From Cranoglanis bouderius (Eukaryota; Chordata; Actinopteri; Siluriformes; Cranoglanididae): a stretch of DNA of 64,000 nucleotides. The stretch lies in contig CM042548.1 of the NCBI GenBank assembly GCA_023630585.1, positions 4,883,527 to 4,947,526 of the forward strand. Reading direction: 5' to 3'. Position numbers and translations under genes: made by a program. The notes under the pieces were generated by a model. It was given only the letters and a program-made list of their open reading frames with translations. It was not told where the DNA came from and made no database searches. Below, one piece after another: positions 50,868 through 62,019 of the stretch; within the stretch, counting starts at the first letter, position 1, and every line of letters begins with the position of its first letter.

Positions 50868-50907
<40 letters not shown>

Positions 50908-52885
50908 ATGAGAAAGAAAAACCATACATATAACAAACACAGCTTCATATTTTCAGGAACATGTTCTTATGTATACATGATATACTTACATTTTATTAAT
51001 TTCACCACTTCTACATGATTGGAATGCGTTACTAACGTCCCGTTGACCTGCACAAAAATGACGAATCATTTTACTAATACAGAGGAGCTGATCCTATATC
51101 ATCATCACGGTCAGTCGGCATACTGTACATCATGTTTGTGTATTACTGCAGTCTGCCAGAAGGGGGGCGTAATGAGCCGAGTCTGTACTCCAGGATGTAC
51201 ACGTTTAATGGAAAAACAACCGCTAACGCGAGCCGATTTGTTTATACAGCTTGAGGAATGTCTTAAATCTGTCTGCAAATGAATAACGACAAAGACGATT
51301 TCTCTTGGTGAACTCGATTCGCTAATTTAATCAAAAGGTATACAGAAAAGGCTTACCTTGATAATTCTATCACCCGTCTGAACGCCAGCTCGCATAGCAG
51401 CTCCATCTAATATGAGAGAGAGAGGAGGCAGACAAGAGACAGAGATGTGAGACAGGCAGATGGTAGAGAGACAGAGGAGAGAGAGACACGCAGAGGAGAC
51501 ATCAGAAGAGAGGCAGACAGAGGGGAGGGAGATAGAGAAGAGACAGACAAAGAAGAGACAGAGACAGGGGACAGATGGAGGAGAGACAGGCAGACGAGAG
51601 ACAGAGAGGAGAGACAGAAAAATGTAGAGTAGGGATAGACAGAAAGAGGAGACACAGACAGATAAAGGGGACATGGAGAGAAAGAGGACAGACCGACAGA
51701 TGGAGGGGACATGGACAGAAAGGGAAGAGAGAGAGAGACAGTGGGGACATGGACAGAAAGGGAAGAGAGAGAGACACAGTGGGGACATGGACAGAAAGGG
51801 GACAGATAGAGACAGGGAGGACATGGACAGAAAGGGAAGAGAGAGAGAGACAGTGGGGACATGGACAGAAAGGGAAGAGAGAGAGACACAGTGGGGACAT
51901 GGACAGAAAGGGGACAGATAGAGACAGGGAGGACATGGACAGAAAGGGAAGAGACAGGGAGGACATGGACAGAAAGGGAAGAGACAGAGAGGACATGGAC
52001 GAAAAGGGAGGAGACAGGGAGGACATGGACAGAAAGGGAAGAGACAGGGAGGACATGGACAGAAGGGGGAGAGACAGGGAGGACATGGACAGAAAGGGAG
52101 GAGACAGGGAGGACATGGACAGAAAGGGAAGAGACAGGGAGGACATGGACAGAAAGGGAAGAGACAGGGAGGACATGGACAGAAAGGGAAGAGACAGAGA
52201 GACAGGGAGGACATGGACAGAAAGGGAAGAGACAGGGAGGACATGGACAGAAAGGGAAGAGACAGGGAGGACATGGACAGAAAGGGAAGAGACAGACAGA
52301 TAGAGCAGAGATGAACAAAAGAGAGAGAGAAACAGAGAAAAAGCAGAGGCAGTCAGAAAGAGGGAAGACGGACAGAAAGAGGGATGACAGACAGAAAGAG
52401 GGATGACAGACAGAAAGAGGGATGACAGACAGAAAGAGGGATGACAGACAGAAAGAGGGAAGAGACAAGCCGTACTGTAAGATTCAGTAAATATGAGCTT
52501 ATGATGTAAACAGTGAAAGGAAAAGGCTGTGTGCTGTTTGATTAAAGCTGATCTAATAAAAAGTGCATTAAAACTCTTTTGTTTCCAAACTGGCTGAATT
52601 ATTAATAAATCCTCATGAATAGAATATCGAGCTAATTAACTGTGAATTACTGTAGGCATTCTCATGCAGCCCTGAGTGAATAACTGCCAAATGCCATAAA
52701 TGTAAATGTAAATGAATAACTGAACAAACAGAGGCATGAATGTGCTGCTGGTTCGCCTCAGCACTTACTGAAACGCTGCAGCTCACCTTCTTTAACCAGC
52801 TGGACAAATACTGGGTTATCTCCGCTCACGGTCAACCCGAAGCCATTCTCGTCTTTCTGGATGATCACACACCGCTGAACAAGCC

Positions 52886-52933
<48 letters not shown>

Positions 52934-55235
52934 GAGAGGAAATATTTTAAAAAAGTATCCCTTATGACCACTCATCACAGATAAGTATAATAGCTTGTAC
53001 CCAAACCTCGATGAACACACACACACACACACGCACAAAAACAGACACACACCTTTATGTCTGTCAGTCCCTGTGAAGTGGGCGTGGCCTGACACTCCCA
53101 AAAGCAAACTGTTTTTACTGAATCACACTATCACGTTAAAATCTACATGGTACTGCATTTCAATTGTATCATACATCCACACTCACACTGCATCATCTAT
53201 GAAGCATAAACACACACATAATAATCAATCACTTTCTTTATGCACCTGCAGTGTGTGTACAAGAGTGCGTTCACTTGCTCATAAAGCATTCATGTGCAGT
53301 GGCTGAATGCAATATCTTTTCTCCCCCCACTGGGAGCACACGCCCTTTCCACTGTAGAACCCAACAGATTGAGCATTAGTGAGTGTGTGCGCGCGCGTGT
53401 GTGTGTGTGTGCACGCGCGCACGCTCCCAAACACTTCACTTGACCTAAATCACACTTCCATCTTGCGCTGAGTGCACAGAATAAAGCTGGGTCAATGCCT
53501 GCACTTAAGAGACGTCCGTCCCAAGGCATGAGTCCAACCAACACCCAAACTGGACAGTTCATTCGAACATTATTCAATTTAGTTCAATTCCGTTTTATTT
53601 GCATAACGCTTTTATCAATGGCCGTTGTCACAAAGCAGCTTTACAGAAATATATACATTTCGGATCTAAATTTTAAATTGATAAATTTATACCCAATGAG
53701 CAAGACGGCCCAAAGAGCAGAGGCGACGGTGGCAAGGAAAAACTCCCTGAGACGACAAGGGGAAGAAACCTTGAGAGGAACCAGATTCAAAAGGGAACCC
53801 ATCCTCATCTGGGTGACACTGGATAGTGCGATTATAAGTAATTCCCTTCTATAACTGTATGCTACACGATAAAACAAAAATTGCAACTGTGTAATCAGGA
53901 AATTCACCACAGTCTCAACATGAAGTCTCTTCCGCTGAAGTCATGAACTGTCCACCGACGGAGACCTGAGCGCAAGGTCTGTTTGTGCAGTTGCAGTCCC
54001 AACATCAGTTAACTTCTGTACAAAATGGTGCTTTGCTCTAAAGCCAATGGACAAGAGATCCGAAAGTCCCTTTATGTGCATCAACGACTGCATGTCCAGG
54101 TCTTTTTCCAATCTTCATCTATCCAGGTTCTTGCCCACTGTCACCTCAGATTCCTGTTTATAGCTGATGGAGCTCGGAGATGCTTTTCTGTTCACCGCGG
54201 TTGTAACGAGTGGTTATTTGTGTTGCCGTAGCCTTCCTGACATCAACGAAGTGTTTATTCCCTATTGCCGCTCCCTGGATGTTTTGTGTTTTTCGCACTG
54301 TTCTCTGTAAACCTGACAGACATCCCAGAAAGTTTCGGAAATACTCAAACCAGCCCGTTTGGCACCAACCACCATTCCACAGTCAGTCAGAGTCGAGAAG
54401 ATAACATTTTGCTCCTGATGTATACGTTAACCGAAGCTCTTGATCTGTATCTGCACGACTTTATGCATTGCGTTGCTGCCACATGATTGGCTGATTGGAT
54501 AATTACATGAATGAGCAGCTGTATATATAAACCGAGCAAGTCATCCAAAACCCAATATTTTAATCTCAGTCTAAATATATAGGGTTTGTACCTACATCCC
54601 AAAGTTATCCTCTCCCTTAACCAACACCATGAACAGCCAGGCGGGTTAGTAAGTATCTGAGGTGCCACTCCACTCATGCATAAAGAAACACAAACCTCAG
54701 AGTCATGTGTGTTTCACCACTCAGTGCAAAAAAAAAAAAAAAAAAACTGATCCAGAACCAGTTTGTGCTTTTAAACACACCAGTCAGCATCGTTATCAGG
54801 AAAAAAAGAAAATTTCACTTCTCCCTAAAACGCTAATGCTGAAGAATGAAAGCCAGCACGGCTCCGTCAGCATGACGCAAAGGCTCGCGTTATGCTAATC
54901 AGTTCCGCTAGCTTTCATTTGCTGTTAGCATTTTAGGGTGAAATATATAGGAGCTGAACTTCGATCAGACACACATCTGTCACATATGAATCCCAGATCC
55001 AGGACTAATCCCAGCTGCAAACCCAGAGTACAGAGGAACAGGAAAATGCGCAAACGACTAAGTGAGTGAGTGAGTGAGTGAAAGAGGGATGGAGTTGGAG
55101 AACAGAGGAGCACTACGGCAAACACACAACACTCGCACACCCACGGCAGCAGCCTTCAGTGAACTCTTACCACACGACTCGCGCCTTCGCAGTACACTGT
55201 GCACGGGCAGCTCTGACAGCAGGGATACATGCAGG

Positions 55236-55266
<31 letters not shown>

Positions 55267-58200
55267 CGCACAAATACACACAAACAAAAACAAACGTGGA
55301 GAAGATAAGGATGATGGCGATGTAAGCAAAATGAACTGAGGAGAAAGAAAAAAAAAACGCAACAACATGGCACAATTTTTAGGAAGTAGAGAAGCAGAGA
55401 AGCAGCAGGAAGCAGTTTTGGTTAAAGCGATGTGACGTTCAACATGTTATACATAAGAACAACATGAATGAACAAAAGCTAAACGAATGAACAAACCGTG
55501 TGTAATATCAGTCCGTACAGGATTTCGTAGAGTTTTTGTGATTGTCGCGGCCAAAAAGGCTCGATTTTTCAAAATGTGCGATGCAACGTGCTTTTTTTGC
55601 GGGAAACTACTTGAATTGGCGAAATTGCAATTGTACGTAATTGTCTTGCACGGTCTTTCGCGGTGATGTCTGTTACCTTTCAGCTGTGCTCATGTTCGAC
55701 GCGCGTGAATCGAAGCGAGCTTCGGCTGAACGCCCGTTGTGATCACGTCACGTGACGCGTCGCGTCTCGGCCCAAATCTGCGGAAAGTCTGCGGTGATTT
55801 TTGAAAAACTGCAAGCTCCTCCCAATATTGCAGAGTTTGCTTGATTTTGCGCTCATTTCTGCGATCGCAAAATCCTGGAGGGACTGTAATATCTCATATG
55901 TTATGCAGAACAGTACAAGTCTATTTCTAAAACTATGAAATAAATAAATGAATGAATAAAAATATTGTTGGTTTTTAATAGCAATACAATTATTACAAAG
56001 GAGCAGCTTAGGAGCAGCCTAATGCCTTTACCCTGGCTTAAAAAAAAAAAAATTCCACTGAATGTAAGTGAAAACGTTGTTTTAAAAATTACATAATTGA
56101 TTAATAACGTTATTTTTCCTCCGTTCCAGTACGATTTCAAGAATGCATCACCTAAACATGTTCATAATACGCCTAAATTCCTGTCCAGAACTTGTCACTT
56201 CCTGCATTCTTAGCTACAAGATGATGATATCACGTTACATAGCCAGGTTGGGGCTGCGGCAAGCTGCGATTCCGCAAGCAACAGAATCCCACTACAAACG
56301 AAGAAAACGTTAAAACGTTAAAAATAAGTACACACATTCTGGTGTTAGGTTTTACTTATCCCCTAGGCTTCTTATAAGCAGAGTAGACCATCATATATTA
56401 TTAACCATTCTTTTATTTCTTTCTTTTATTTTCAGCTCAAGAGGGGAGGGTAAAACGCGTACAAATATCATTTCTGTTCATTACGATCCAAAATGAAACA
56501 TTACTAATCCCTAACGTCGAACACCAAAATATACCGGTGGTCTCCGGTGCTGTGCCGTGTCTGAAATGATACCTATTCACTGTGACAGGCAGTGTACAAC
56601 CTTCGTACTCCAGTCACAAAATATCGGCATATTGCCCAGCCCTTTTAAGGAATAGGGAATATTGACATCAGCGTCTACTAATTTGCATGTTGCTTGTGAT
56701 TGGTTCAAAGCCTGATTAGTGACATCATTATCTGAACTTAACACTTATTGAACTAGTTACTGTACAAAAACCCTGTAAGTCTCTGATTTTGGAAATTCAA
56801 GAAGTTAAAGAGTACTAATCTAATTATATCACCTCCTTGCTTTTTTTTTTTTTTTCCCCTCTCTCTCCACAAAAACACTCAGGAAATGATTTCTCATCCA
56901 CAGCTGCGCAGTGATGATACACTCACGCTCATGCGCGACTCAGCGGCTCCGTCTGCACATGAGATACCGCCTGATTCAGGATGGGATTATTACCTAGCGA
57001 TAAATCCTGCGTGATGCACAGAGAGGATTTTGCGTAATCCGATAACCAGCTTCCTAAATATTGTGCCATCATATCACTCATGTCACTGCGCGATGGTTTC
57101 TGGCAAAGCGCGCATCCATGACTCATTCTTCATTTTGTTTTAGCGAATCAAGATTGAACTGGAATCCACATAGAATAATACAGTTGTGTAACATGAACGA
57201 ACTCTAACGCCTAAAAAGAGTCATCACTATCGGTGTGGCTCTAACTCTGAATCATTTTGCTCATTCTGCAGTCAAGCCCGGACTAAATATTTCCCTTCTG
57301 TCTGACGTGTACAAGAACAGAATCTTACCTGTGGGGTCAAAGTCATGTGTGGGAGGCACTGACACCTTCTCACTCTTGGGCTTCTTGTCTGGGGGGTGGT
57401 CCTTGTTGAGAATGCTTCCTGGTCTGCACACACACACATTATTAGTTCAGTTACAATAGTTCAGAGAAAATTTCTACAATCAAAGAGAAGCAATTGCATA
57501 TTTTGTTTTAATCCAAAGGTGCAGAAGTACTGGCTCTTGTAATTCTGTCTTTCCCCAATTCAATTCCCAAAGTACCTGATCTGATCCTGGGTCCATATTG
57601 GACTGAAACTTTTGACCTAATCCTGAATCATCCAAACAACAACTGAGACCCTGTCCACATGTATACGGATAAGTCCCTGCTGTTTTTGGTCACTGAAAAT
57701 GACATTTTTGAATCCACCCCTCCAAGGTGGAAAAAAAATGAGAAAACTCCATTTCCATGTGGATGGGTTTTTGTGGGGATAAAAAGATTTTTTAAAAATA
57801 AAAAAATATATAAAAGTTGCAAGCAGCATTTTCGGGGGCCAAGCACCCAGACTCATCATGAGTCACACATTCACAGACCCGCTACAAGTGTTGCATAAGC
57901 ACTCACAGGAAAGCAGAGCACGTTAGTTCGGCATGCTATTGTAACTTTTGACCAGTAGGTGGCACGGTCACGAAATCTGTTGCGTAGCCTCAGGACATGG
58001 TCCTGAGAATGCCTACCAAGATTTGTGTCGGTGTGCAAGGTCGTTGCTGAGATACAGCCTCACTTCCTGTTTGGCGGCTTCGCCTTCAGATTTGTTGCCA
58101 TATTACAGGCAAACTGTTTAGAATATCAAATTTCTTTTGATAACTTTTGTCCAAATTGGCCTGAATATGACGTAGGACAAATTTGGTGTAGATTGGACAT

Positions 58201-59906
58201 AATTTGAAGGAGTAGCAGTGAAAAAACAGTTTTTGACAAAATCCAAAATGGTTGACAGGACTTCAAATGATATAAGGAAGGCAAAAAAAGTTGTTACAGT
58301 TCTTGACCACAAGGTGGCCAAATTTGGTGAAGACTGGCCAAAATTTGGAGAAGTAGCAGCAAACATGGCAATTAGATGCAAGCTTTTTTTTTTTTTTATG
58401 TTATTGTGACTGTTGACTGGTAGGTGGCGCTGGCACAAGATTTGTTGCATAGCCTCAGTTTATGGTCCTGAAGATGCCTACAAAGTTTTGTTTCAGTGTG
58501 CAAAGTGGTTGCTGAGATACAGCCTCACTTCCTGTTTGGCAGTTTTGCTGTTAGATTCGTTGGCCCATTACAGACAAACAGTATGGAGTTTACATTTGGA
58601 ATTTGGTGATGATTGGACAAAATTTGTAGGAGCAGTAGCAAAAAAAACGTTTTTGAAAAAATCCAAGATGGTGGAAAATCTAATTAATCAGAAATTGACG
58701 TCACAGGGTGCATTGAATTAGTCTCGACCAAGAGAATCCAGGGATGTCCAGGGAGGGCTTTTACATTTTGGACACATGGGTCAAAAGTTATGACCATAAA
58801 CATACTTCCAAATTAGGCCCAAATTTGACCCGATGGTGGTGCTAGATCGTTGGCAGCACTTGGCCCAAATTTGGTCAGAATGTTCCTTAGACCCTCCCCA
58901 ATCAGTGTGCCAAATTTTACCAGATGCTTGGGTGTTTGGCCCCCTAAAAAATACGTGCGGACGAGGCCGAACGCTACATGACGCGGATTTGATTTTGTGC
59001 CTTAATGTGGTGCAGGTCTTATTTCTTTCCAGTCTGTGTGGACAAAGAAAATCAGATCTTTTCAAATCAATCCTAAGCCACATTTGTTTGTAGCCCTAGT
59101 TCGGATACATATATGTGGTCATGTGACATGAACGGGAACGATCAGATCAGAACTCATGTGGCCACCGACAAGCATATCGCTGTCGTCATCGTCCAGCAGT
59201 GACTACTGTATATTCAGTGGAAGGCTGGGGAAACTGGTGATTTACTCTTTATTTTTCGAATGGATTCAAACAAAACTGGAAGGAATCCGCTGAAACCGAG
59301 TACTGCAGTGACACAACTGCCCAAGAAGTCGATGTGTGCATGTGGGGCATTTTGGGGGACAGGAACATTCACATTAAAAGACAGATATCGCTCACTTGTG
59401 GATCCAAGTCTGGGCGCAAAAAAAGAAGAAAAAAAAAAGCCAAAACTGTGCAAATAAGCTTGTAATGTGAACGTAGCCTGAGGAAATATCTTTTGGAAGA
59501 ACAGTGTTTATCTCTTCAGTACAGTTCCAGAGAAGTGTAGAATCTCTGCCAAGCTGTTGTCGTGATTTCCAAAACACCTTATTAACACGCTTTCCTTAAA
59601 TGTCACTCCCAGCACATTAAGGTAAACACTAAATGCCCCCCAGCAGTGCAGCTGCATGCGAGCGAGACTTTGTTGTGCAGTCTTCCTGCGCCTGCAGTAT
59701 CTCCAACATCAGTGTTGTGTCTACGTGCTTAAAACCCCACGACCCCGTGACTCGGCCTGTTCTTATCGTCGTCTCATCGACATGACGGGTATTAGCCGTT
59801 CAGCGCGCGCTATTCTTCTCCTCAAATAGCAGCTTGACGTAAAATTCGGTGGAAGGATGGAAGAAGGAAGCTGCTCTTGACTCACCTGGTTGGTTTTTTG
59901 GGAAAC
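34900..59906 (-). CDS. arhgef12: Rho guanine nucleotide exchange factor 12 (LARG), 5' partial
   Basis: ARHGEF12 activates RhoA downstream of G-alpha-12/13 and plexin-B receptors at the membrane. Thirty-nine coding exons join in one frame of about 1457 residues (human 1544), listed from the 5' end in plus-strand coordinates: 59886-59906, 57329-57423, 55171-55212, 52787-52885, 51357-51406, 50990-51047, 50662-50858, 50073-50150, 49522-49641, 49305-49430, 48686-48811, 48511-48609, 48272-48382, 46990-47088, 46808-46850, 46236-46341, 45737-45874, 43782-43896, 43579-43687, 43161-43379, 42933-43074, 42170-42205, 41879-42036, 41524-41670, 41344-41429, 41122-41247, 40465-40579, 40272-40372, 40108-40185, 39916-39991, 39481-39648, 39313-39400, 38677-38733, 38419-38513, 37364-37657, 36699-36950, 36282-36499, 35065-35140, 34900-34910. 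PDZ about residues 53-130 (DENGFGLTVSGDNPVFVQ), RGS-like 371-540 (CSCFQTIELLKSRPAHLAAF), DH 796-990 (QRLTKYPLLLENIAKYT), PH 990-1125 (LLLEDILVLLQRQ). The C-terminus is helical and ends DKS. The initiator exon is outside the window. Paralogue a or b is not resolved. Confidence 0.95.
34921..34953. repeat. (GAAA)n / poly-A tract, polypyrimidine tract of the last arhgef12 intron
   Basis: GAAA repeats pass into about 17 A. On the minus strand this is the T-rich tract just before the terminal CTTCATAG acceptor, and it contains the right breakpoint of the tandem duplication. Confidence 0.85.
34993..35032. repeat. (GT)n microsatellite in the last arhgef12 intron
   Basis: About 20 uninterrupted GT units lie between the last two arhgef12 coding exons. 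Confidence 0.95.
37804..37846. repeat. (ATA)n microsatellite
   Basis: About 14 AAT/ATA units in an arhgef12 intron. Confidence 0.95.
37870..38290. repeat. Diverged interspersed repeat, same style as 62670-64000
   Basis: AACAGCAATTTGTGGGATCC followed by CAAGCACCC, and later CTAGGACTAGTTTGCTAAAA, parallel AGCAGCAATTTTCGGGGTTC and GTAGGACTAGTTCGCAAAAG near 62680 and 63084. No coding sequence is seen. Confidence 0.5.
42094..42151. repeat. (AAT)n microsatellite
   Basis: About 19 TAA/AAT units in the arhgef12 intron between exons 42170-42205 and 41879-42036. Confidence 0.95.
42722..42780. repeat. (GA)n / (GACA)n microsatellite
   Basis: A GA tract of about 30 bases followed by imperfect GACA units. 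The long Ser/Leu and Arg/Glu open frames across it are artefacts of the repeat. Confidence 0.9.
44276..44308. repeat. (CA)n microsatellite
   Basis: About 16 CA units in the large arhgef12 intron between exons 45737-45874 and 43782-43896. Confidence 0.9.
44310..45736. other. Large arhgef12 intron segment without recognised content
   Basis: No exon with matching frame and splice sites is found. A short ACTTGACTTGACTTGACC phrase near 45567-45584 resembles the end of an interspersed fish repeat. Nothing else is identifiable. Confidence 0.5.
46590..46690. repeat. Dispersed repeat family, short fragment
   Basis: GCTGGAACTACTGTCAGAGC, TGCTGTTATAGTGAAG and TTGACCAATCAGAATCGAGA match the fragments at 8850-8890, 2280-2310 and 60830-60880. 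Confidence 0.6.
47191..48117. mobile_element. piggyBac-like non-autonomous element
   Basis: The left end TTAACCCTCTACTGCATG and right end CATGCAGTAAAGGGTT are inverted repeats with one mismatch. A TTAA precedes the left CCC, as in piggyBac elements; the right target copy appears decayed (TTCG). The interior is AT-rich and non-coding. It carries the palindrome GTTGCCATATGGCAAC at 47292-47307 and 47769-47784, and a variant at 48084-48099. Confidence 0.65.
50424..50467. repeat. (CA)n microsatellite
   Basis: About 21 CA units in an arhgef12 intron. Confidence 0.95.
50869..50905. repeat. (CA)n microsatellite immediately upstream of an arhgef12 acceptor
   Basis: About 18 CA units. On the minus strand they form a GT tract 10 bases before the acceptor of the exon 50662-50858. 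Confidence 0.9.
51640..52290. repeat. 30-bp minisatellite in an arhgef12 intron
   Basis: The unit GGACATGGACAGAAAGGGAA plus GAGACAGGGA (30 bases) repeats about 20 times, most regular from 51960 to 52270. To the left the units are irregular and interleaved with GAGA tracts. The period is a multiple of three, so both strands keep long open frames of 10-residue repeats, but these are not genes: they overlap an intron and have no splice context. Confidence 0.9.
52365..52462. repeat. 19-bp tandem repeat
   Basis: GATGACAGACAGAAAGAGG is repeated about five times directly after the 30-bp minisatellite. It shares the GACAGAAAG core and probably arose from the same purine-rich stretch. Confidence 0.85.
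52888..52935. repeat. (GA)n microsatellite at the PDZ-exon acceptor
   Basis: About 20 GA units. On the minus strand this CT tract serves as the polypyrimidine tract of the exon 52787-52885. Confidence 0.9.
53570..54215. mobile_element. Teleost interspersed repeat with AAGGAAAAACTCCCTGAGA core
   Basis: The phrases CAAAGCAGCTTTACAGAAAT, GCAAGGAAAAACTCCCTGAG, AAACCTTGAGAGGAACCAGA and CATCCTCATCTGGGTGACAC belong to a repeat I recognise as very common in fish genomes. It has no intact frame. It lies in the arhgef12 intron upstream of the PDZ exon. Confidence 0.75.
54130..54545 (-). mobile_element. Second copy of the 5040-5560 repeat, inverted
   Basis: The reverse strand gives GGTTTGAGTATTTCCGAAAC, and the plus strand has GCCACATGATTGGCTGATTG. 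Both correspond to the copy in the pou2f3 intron. It abuts the preceding repeat. Confidence 0.7.
55509..55886. mobile_element. 378-bp MITE with TAATAT target duplication
   Basis: The left end CAGTCCGTACAGGATTTCG and the right end CGCAAAATCCTGGAGGGACTG are imperfect inverted repeats. TAATAT flanks both ends (55503-55508 and 55887-55892). The interior is non-coding and GC-richer than its surroundings. It lies in an arhgef12 intron. A family of this type is widespread in fish; I cannot name its superfamily with certainty. Confidence 0.8.
55893..57328. other. arhgef12 intron segment, no recognised feature
   Basis: Apart from short A and T runs, no repeat, exon or RNA gene could be identified between the MITE and the exon at 57329. 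Confidence 0.5.
57818..59060. repeat. Interspersed repeat, partly duplicated internally
   Basis: It starts near AGCAGCATTTTCGGGGGCCA. It contains twice the order 'GAGATACAGCCTCACTTCCT, GTTTGGC, then ATTGGACA...' (about 58050-58210 and 58513-58620). GACCAGTAGGTGGCACGGTC and GACTGGTAGGTGGCGCTGGC are also paired. It is related to the repeat at 62670. No intact frame. Confidence 0.65.
59061..59885. other. arhgef12 intron segment upstream of exon 57329, no recognised feature
   Basis: The segment has only short open frames without splice context, and I recognise no repeat. Confidence 0.45.
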
Positions 59907-60003
59907 CTGCAAGACAAAAATAAAAAAGGAGAGTTTTTTTTTTAAAGTACAGAACCCTCGTGCACAACACAGAACAACATGCTTCATCACTGTTCCTGAA
60001 ATA

Positions 60004-60036
<33 letters not shown>

Positions 60037-60409
60037 TTTTTTAAAAAGCCTGCACAGGGCATGTGAGGGGAAATCAAGACAGCATGAGGAGAGAATCAGA
60101 AAAACAAAACGACAAAATAAAAAGTTATTTGAAAATCTACAGATACATAATTCTACAAATAATATAGTAACCTTAAAAACCTTAACAAAATACAAAAGAC
60201 AAAATAATAATAAATTGTGCAAAGCAGGGAACTGTGGCTCAGAAAATGTCATTCAGATTCACTGTAGGTTCTGTAGGGTGGCGTCACGTCGTTGCCATGA
60301 CTACAGCATGAGGATCTCAAGCTATTTATATATACACAGCAATAAAATGTGACGTTTGGGGGGAAAAAATTACAACCATGATTCGGTATTAAGAGTCCGC
60401 ATTAGATAC

Positions 60410-60454
<45 letters not shown>

Positions 60455-61369
60455 AGTGTGTTCTAGTCTCTCTGTTGCTGTGTGTTTTGCTAGCAGTGTT
60501 TATGTAATCTTTTGGCTGCTTCTTCAAAAGTCAATGGAAACACAATTATTAATACATTCCTTGGCAGAAATTTGCATAAAATCGACAAAACACCTGGAAA
60601 GCACATCTGTACTGAGTAACAGTGCTGTTAATCCAGTAGGCCTGCGTGATTTAACACAGGTATTAGAACCATTAATCAGTAAATAGTCTGGATGAGTATT
60701 TAAAAAAAGAGACACGATAAAGGACACAACATTAAGCTGCAGCACAAAGTGACTCACTACAATCTCAGTGACAACATGTCGCACGTCCATGTCATAGTTG
60801 CTATAGAAAACCTGCGACATCAAGAGGTGCTGTTATAGAAAACGAATAAACGCCTTCTGACCAATCAGAATGGAGAATTCAGCAGGGCTGTCGTATAATT
60901 TCAGATTTTTTACGGCGTTAGGGTCGGCATGACTCAGCGCCTTGGCTGTAAAAGCGTTGTGGAATTCATTATATTGCATCTTTTGCTGATATGATATCAC
61001 CAATGCTAATACAGCAATTAGCGACAATATATCAGGCAGGCCAAGTGGTCAGCTATCTAATCATAAGAGTGCAGGAATGCTGTGTGTGTGTGTGTGTGTG
61101 TGTGTACGACTGGAGGAGCCTTTCTAACAGAAATAGCTCGGACATCTTGTCCTCTCTCTCCCCCTCTCCGTCTCTCTCCCTCTCTCTCTCTGCTCCTTCC
61201 ATGGGTGGTTTTTGTTTTTGTTGCTTTTCCTTCCCCTCCGCGACATGGGGAACAATGGTTCTCGCGTCAGTGCCGGCCCACTCCACAGCGGGCCCGCGGG
61301 TCCGATTCCCGGAAACAGAGAGCGCTTCTGGCAGCGACGCCGGCTTCCTGAATGTGTGTGAATGAGGAG

Positions 61370-61428
<59 letters not shown>

Positions 61429-62015
61429 GGACAGACTACAGTGAAGGGTGAAGGCAGGGGGCAGGATTTGGCCAAAATAAAACTCAGGCCTTTTTCTCTT
61501 TAGTGAATCCCTCAACTCAGGGTTTTCCCCTCACTTTCAGATTTCACAGAACACAAAAAGAAGAAGAAAAAAACCCCAGAATCCTGACAAATAACCGTTC
61601 ATCAATAGAACATATCCTAAGTGCAAACCTTAAAATAGGCCCAGTGTTTTGTTTTTGGTGCATTTTAAATTCCATGAAGGAGAAGAAGAAAAAAAAAAGA
61701 AAAAAAAGAAAAAAAAAAAGAAAAAAAAAGACAGGAGGGAAGTGGCTAAGCATAGATCCACTCCAGCGCTTTTGTATTTAACAGACGAGGGGAAAACTGG
61801 GTAATCACCCTGAGGGCTCTATGGAAACAGGAAGAGCTTAATACCGCAATGCAGAGAGGATTATAGCGCAAAGGAGCCTGCGAGAGAAGAGGAGAATCCC
61901 ACTCTGTCGGAATAAGGCGACAATATCGTTAATCGGGCTCCTTCATTACACAGTCGCTCGCACATGACGCTGCGAACACGTGTTAATGAATCATTCAATC
62001 CGTTAATAAAGTATC
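59907..62015. other. First visible arhgef12 intron, microsatellite-rich
   Basis: It holds a TA tract near 60003-60026, GT tracts at 60412-60448, 61080-61105 and 61370-61427, a CT-rich stretch near 61150-61195, a poly-A/G tract at 61680-61730, and a dispersed-repeat fragment at 60820-60890. I searched by eye for the initiator exon of arhgef12 on the minus strand and did not find it. Confidence 0.55.
61370..61427. repeat. (GT)n microsatellite
   Basis: About 28 GT units, one of the longest pure tracts in the window. Confidence 0.95.
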
Positions 62016-62019
62016 GTAT

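Noticed and set aside
50422..50940. 172-codon minus-strand frame with Cys/Val repeats
   Set aside because: The repeats come from CA microsatellites. Only the part from 50662 to 50858 is a real arhgef12 exon.
51960..52270. Regular 30-bp repeats that might suggest a CRISPR array
   Set aside because: The units are head to tail with no spacers, and the context is a vertebrate intron.
51327..52468. Frames of 315 and 353 codons on the minus strand and 242 codons on the plus strand
   Set aside because: They are translations of the 30-bp minisatellite and nearby GAGA repeats inside an arhgef12 intron, with no homology beyond the repeat.
61053..61475. 140-codon frame with Thr/His repeats
   Set aside because: It is a CA/GT microsatellite translation without splice context or homology.
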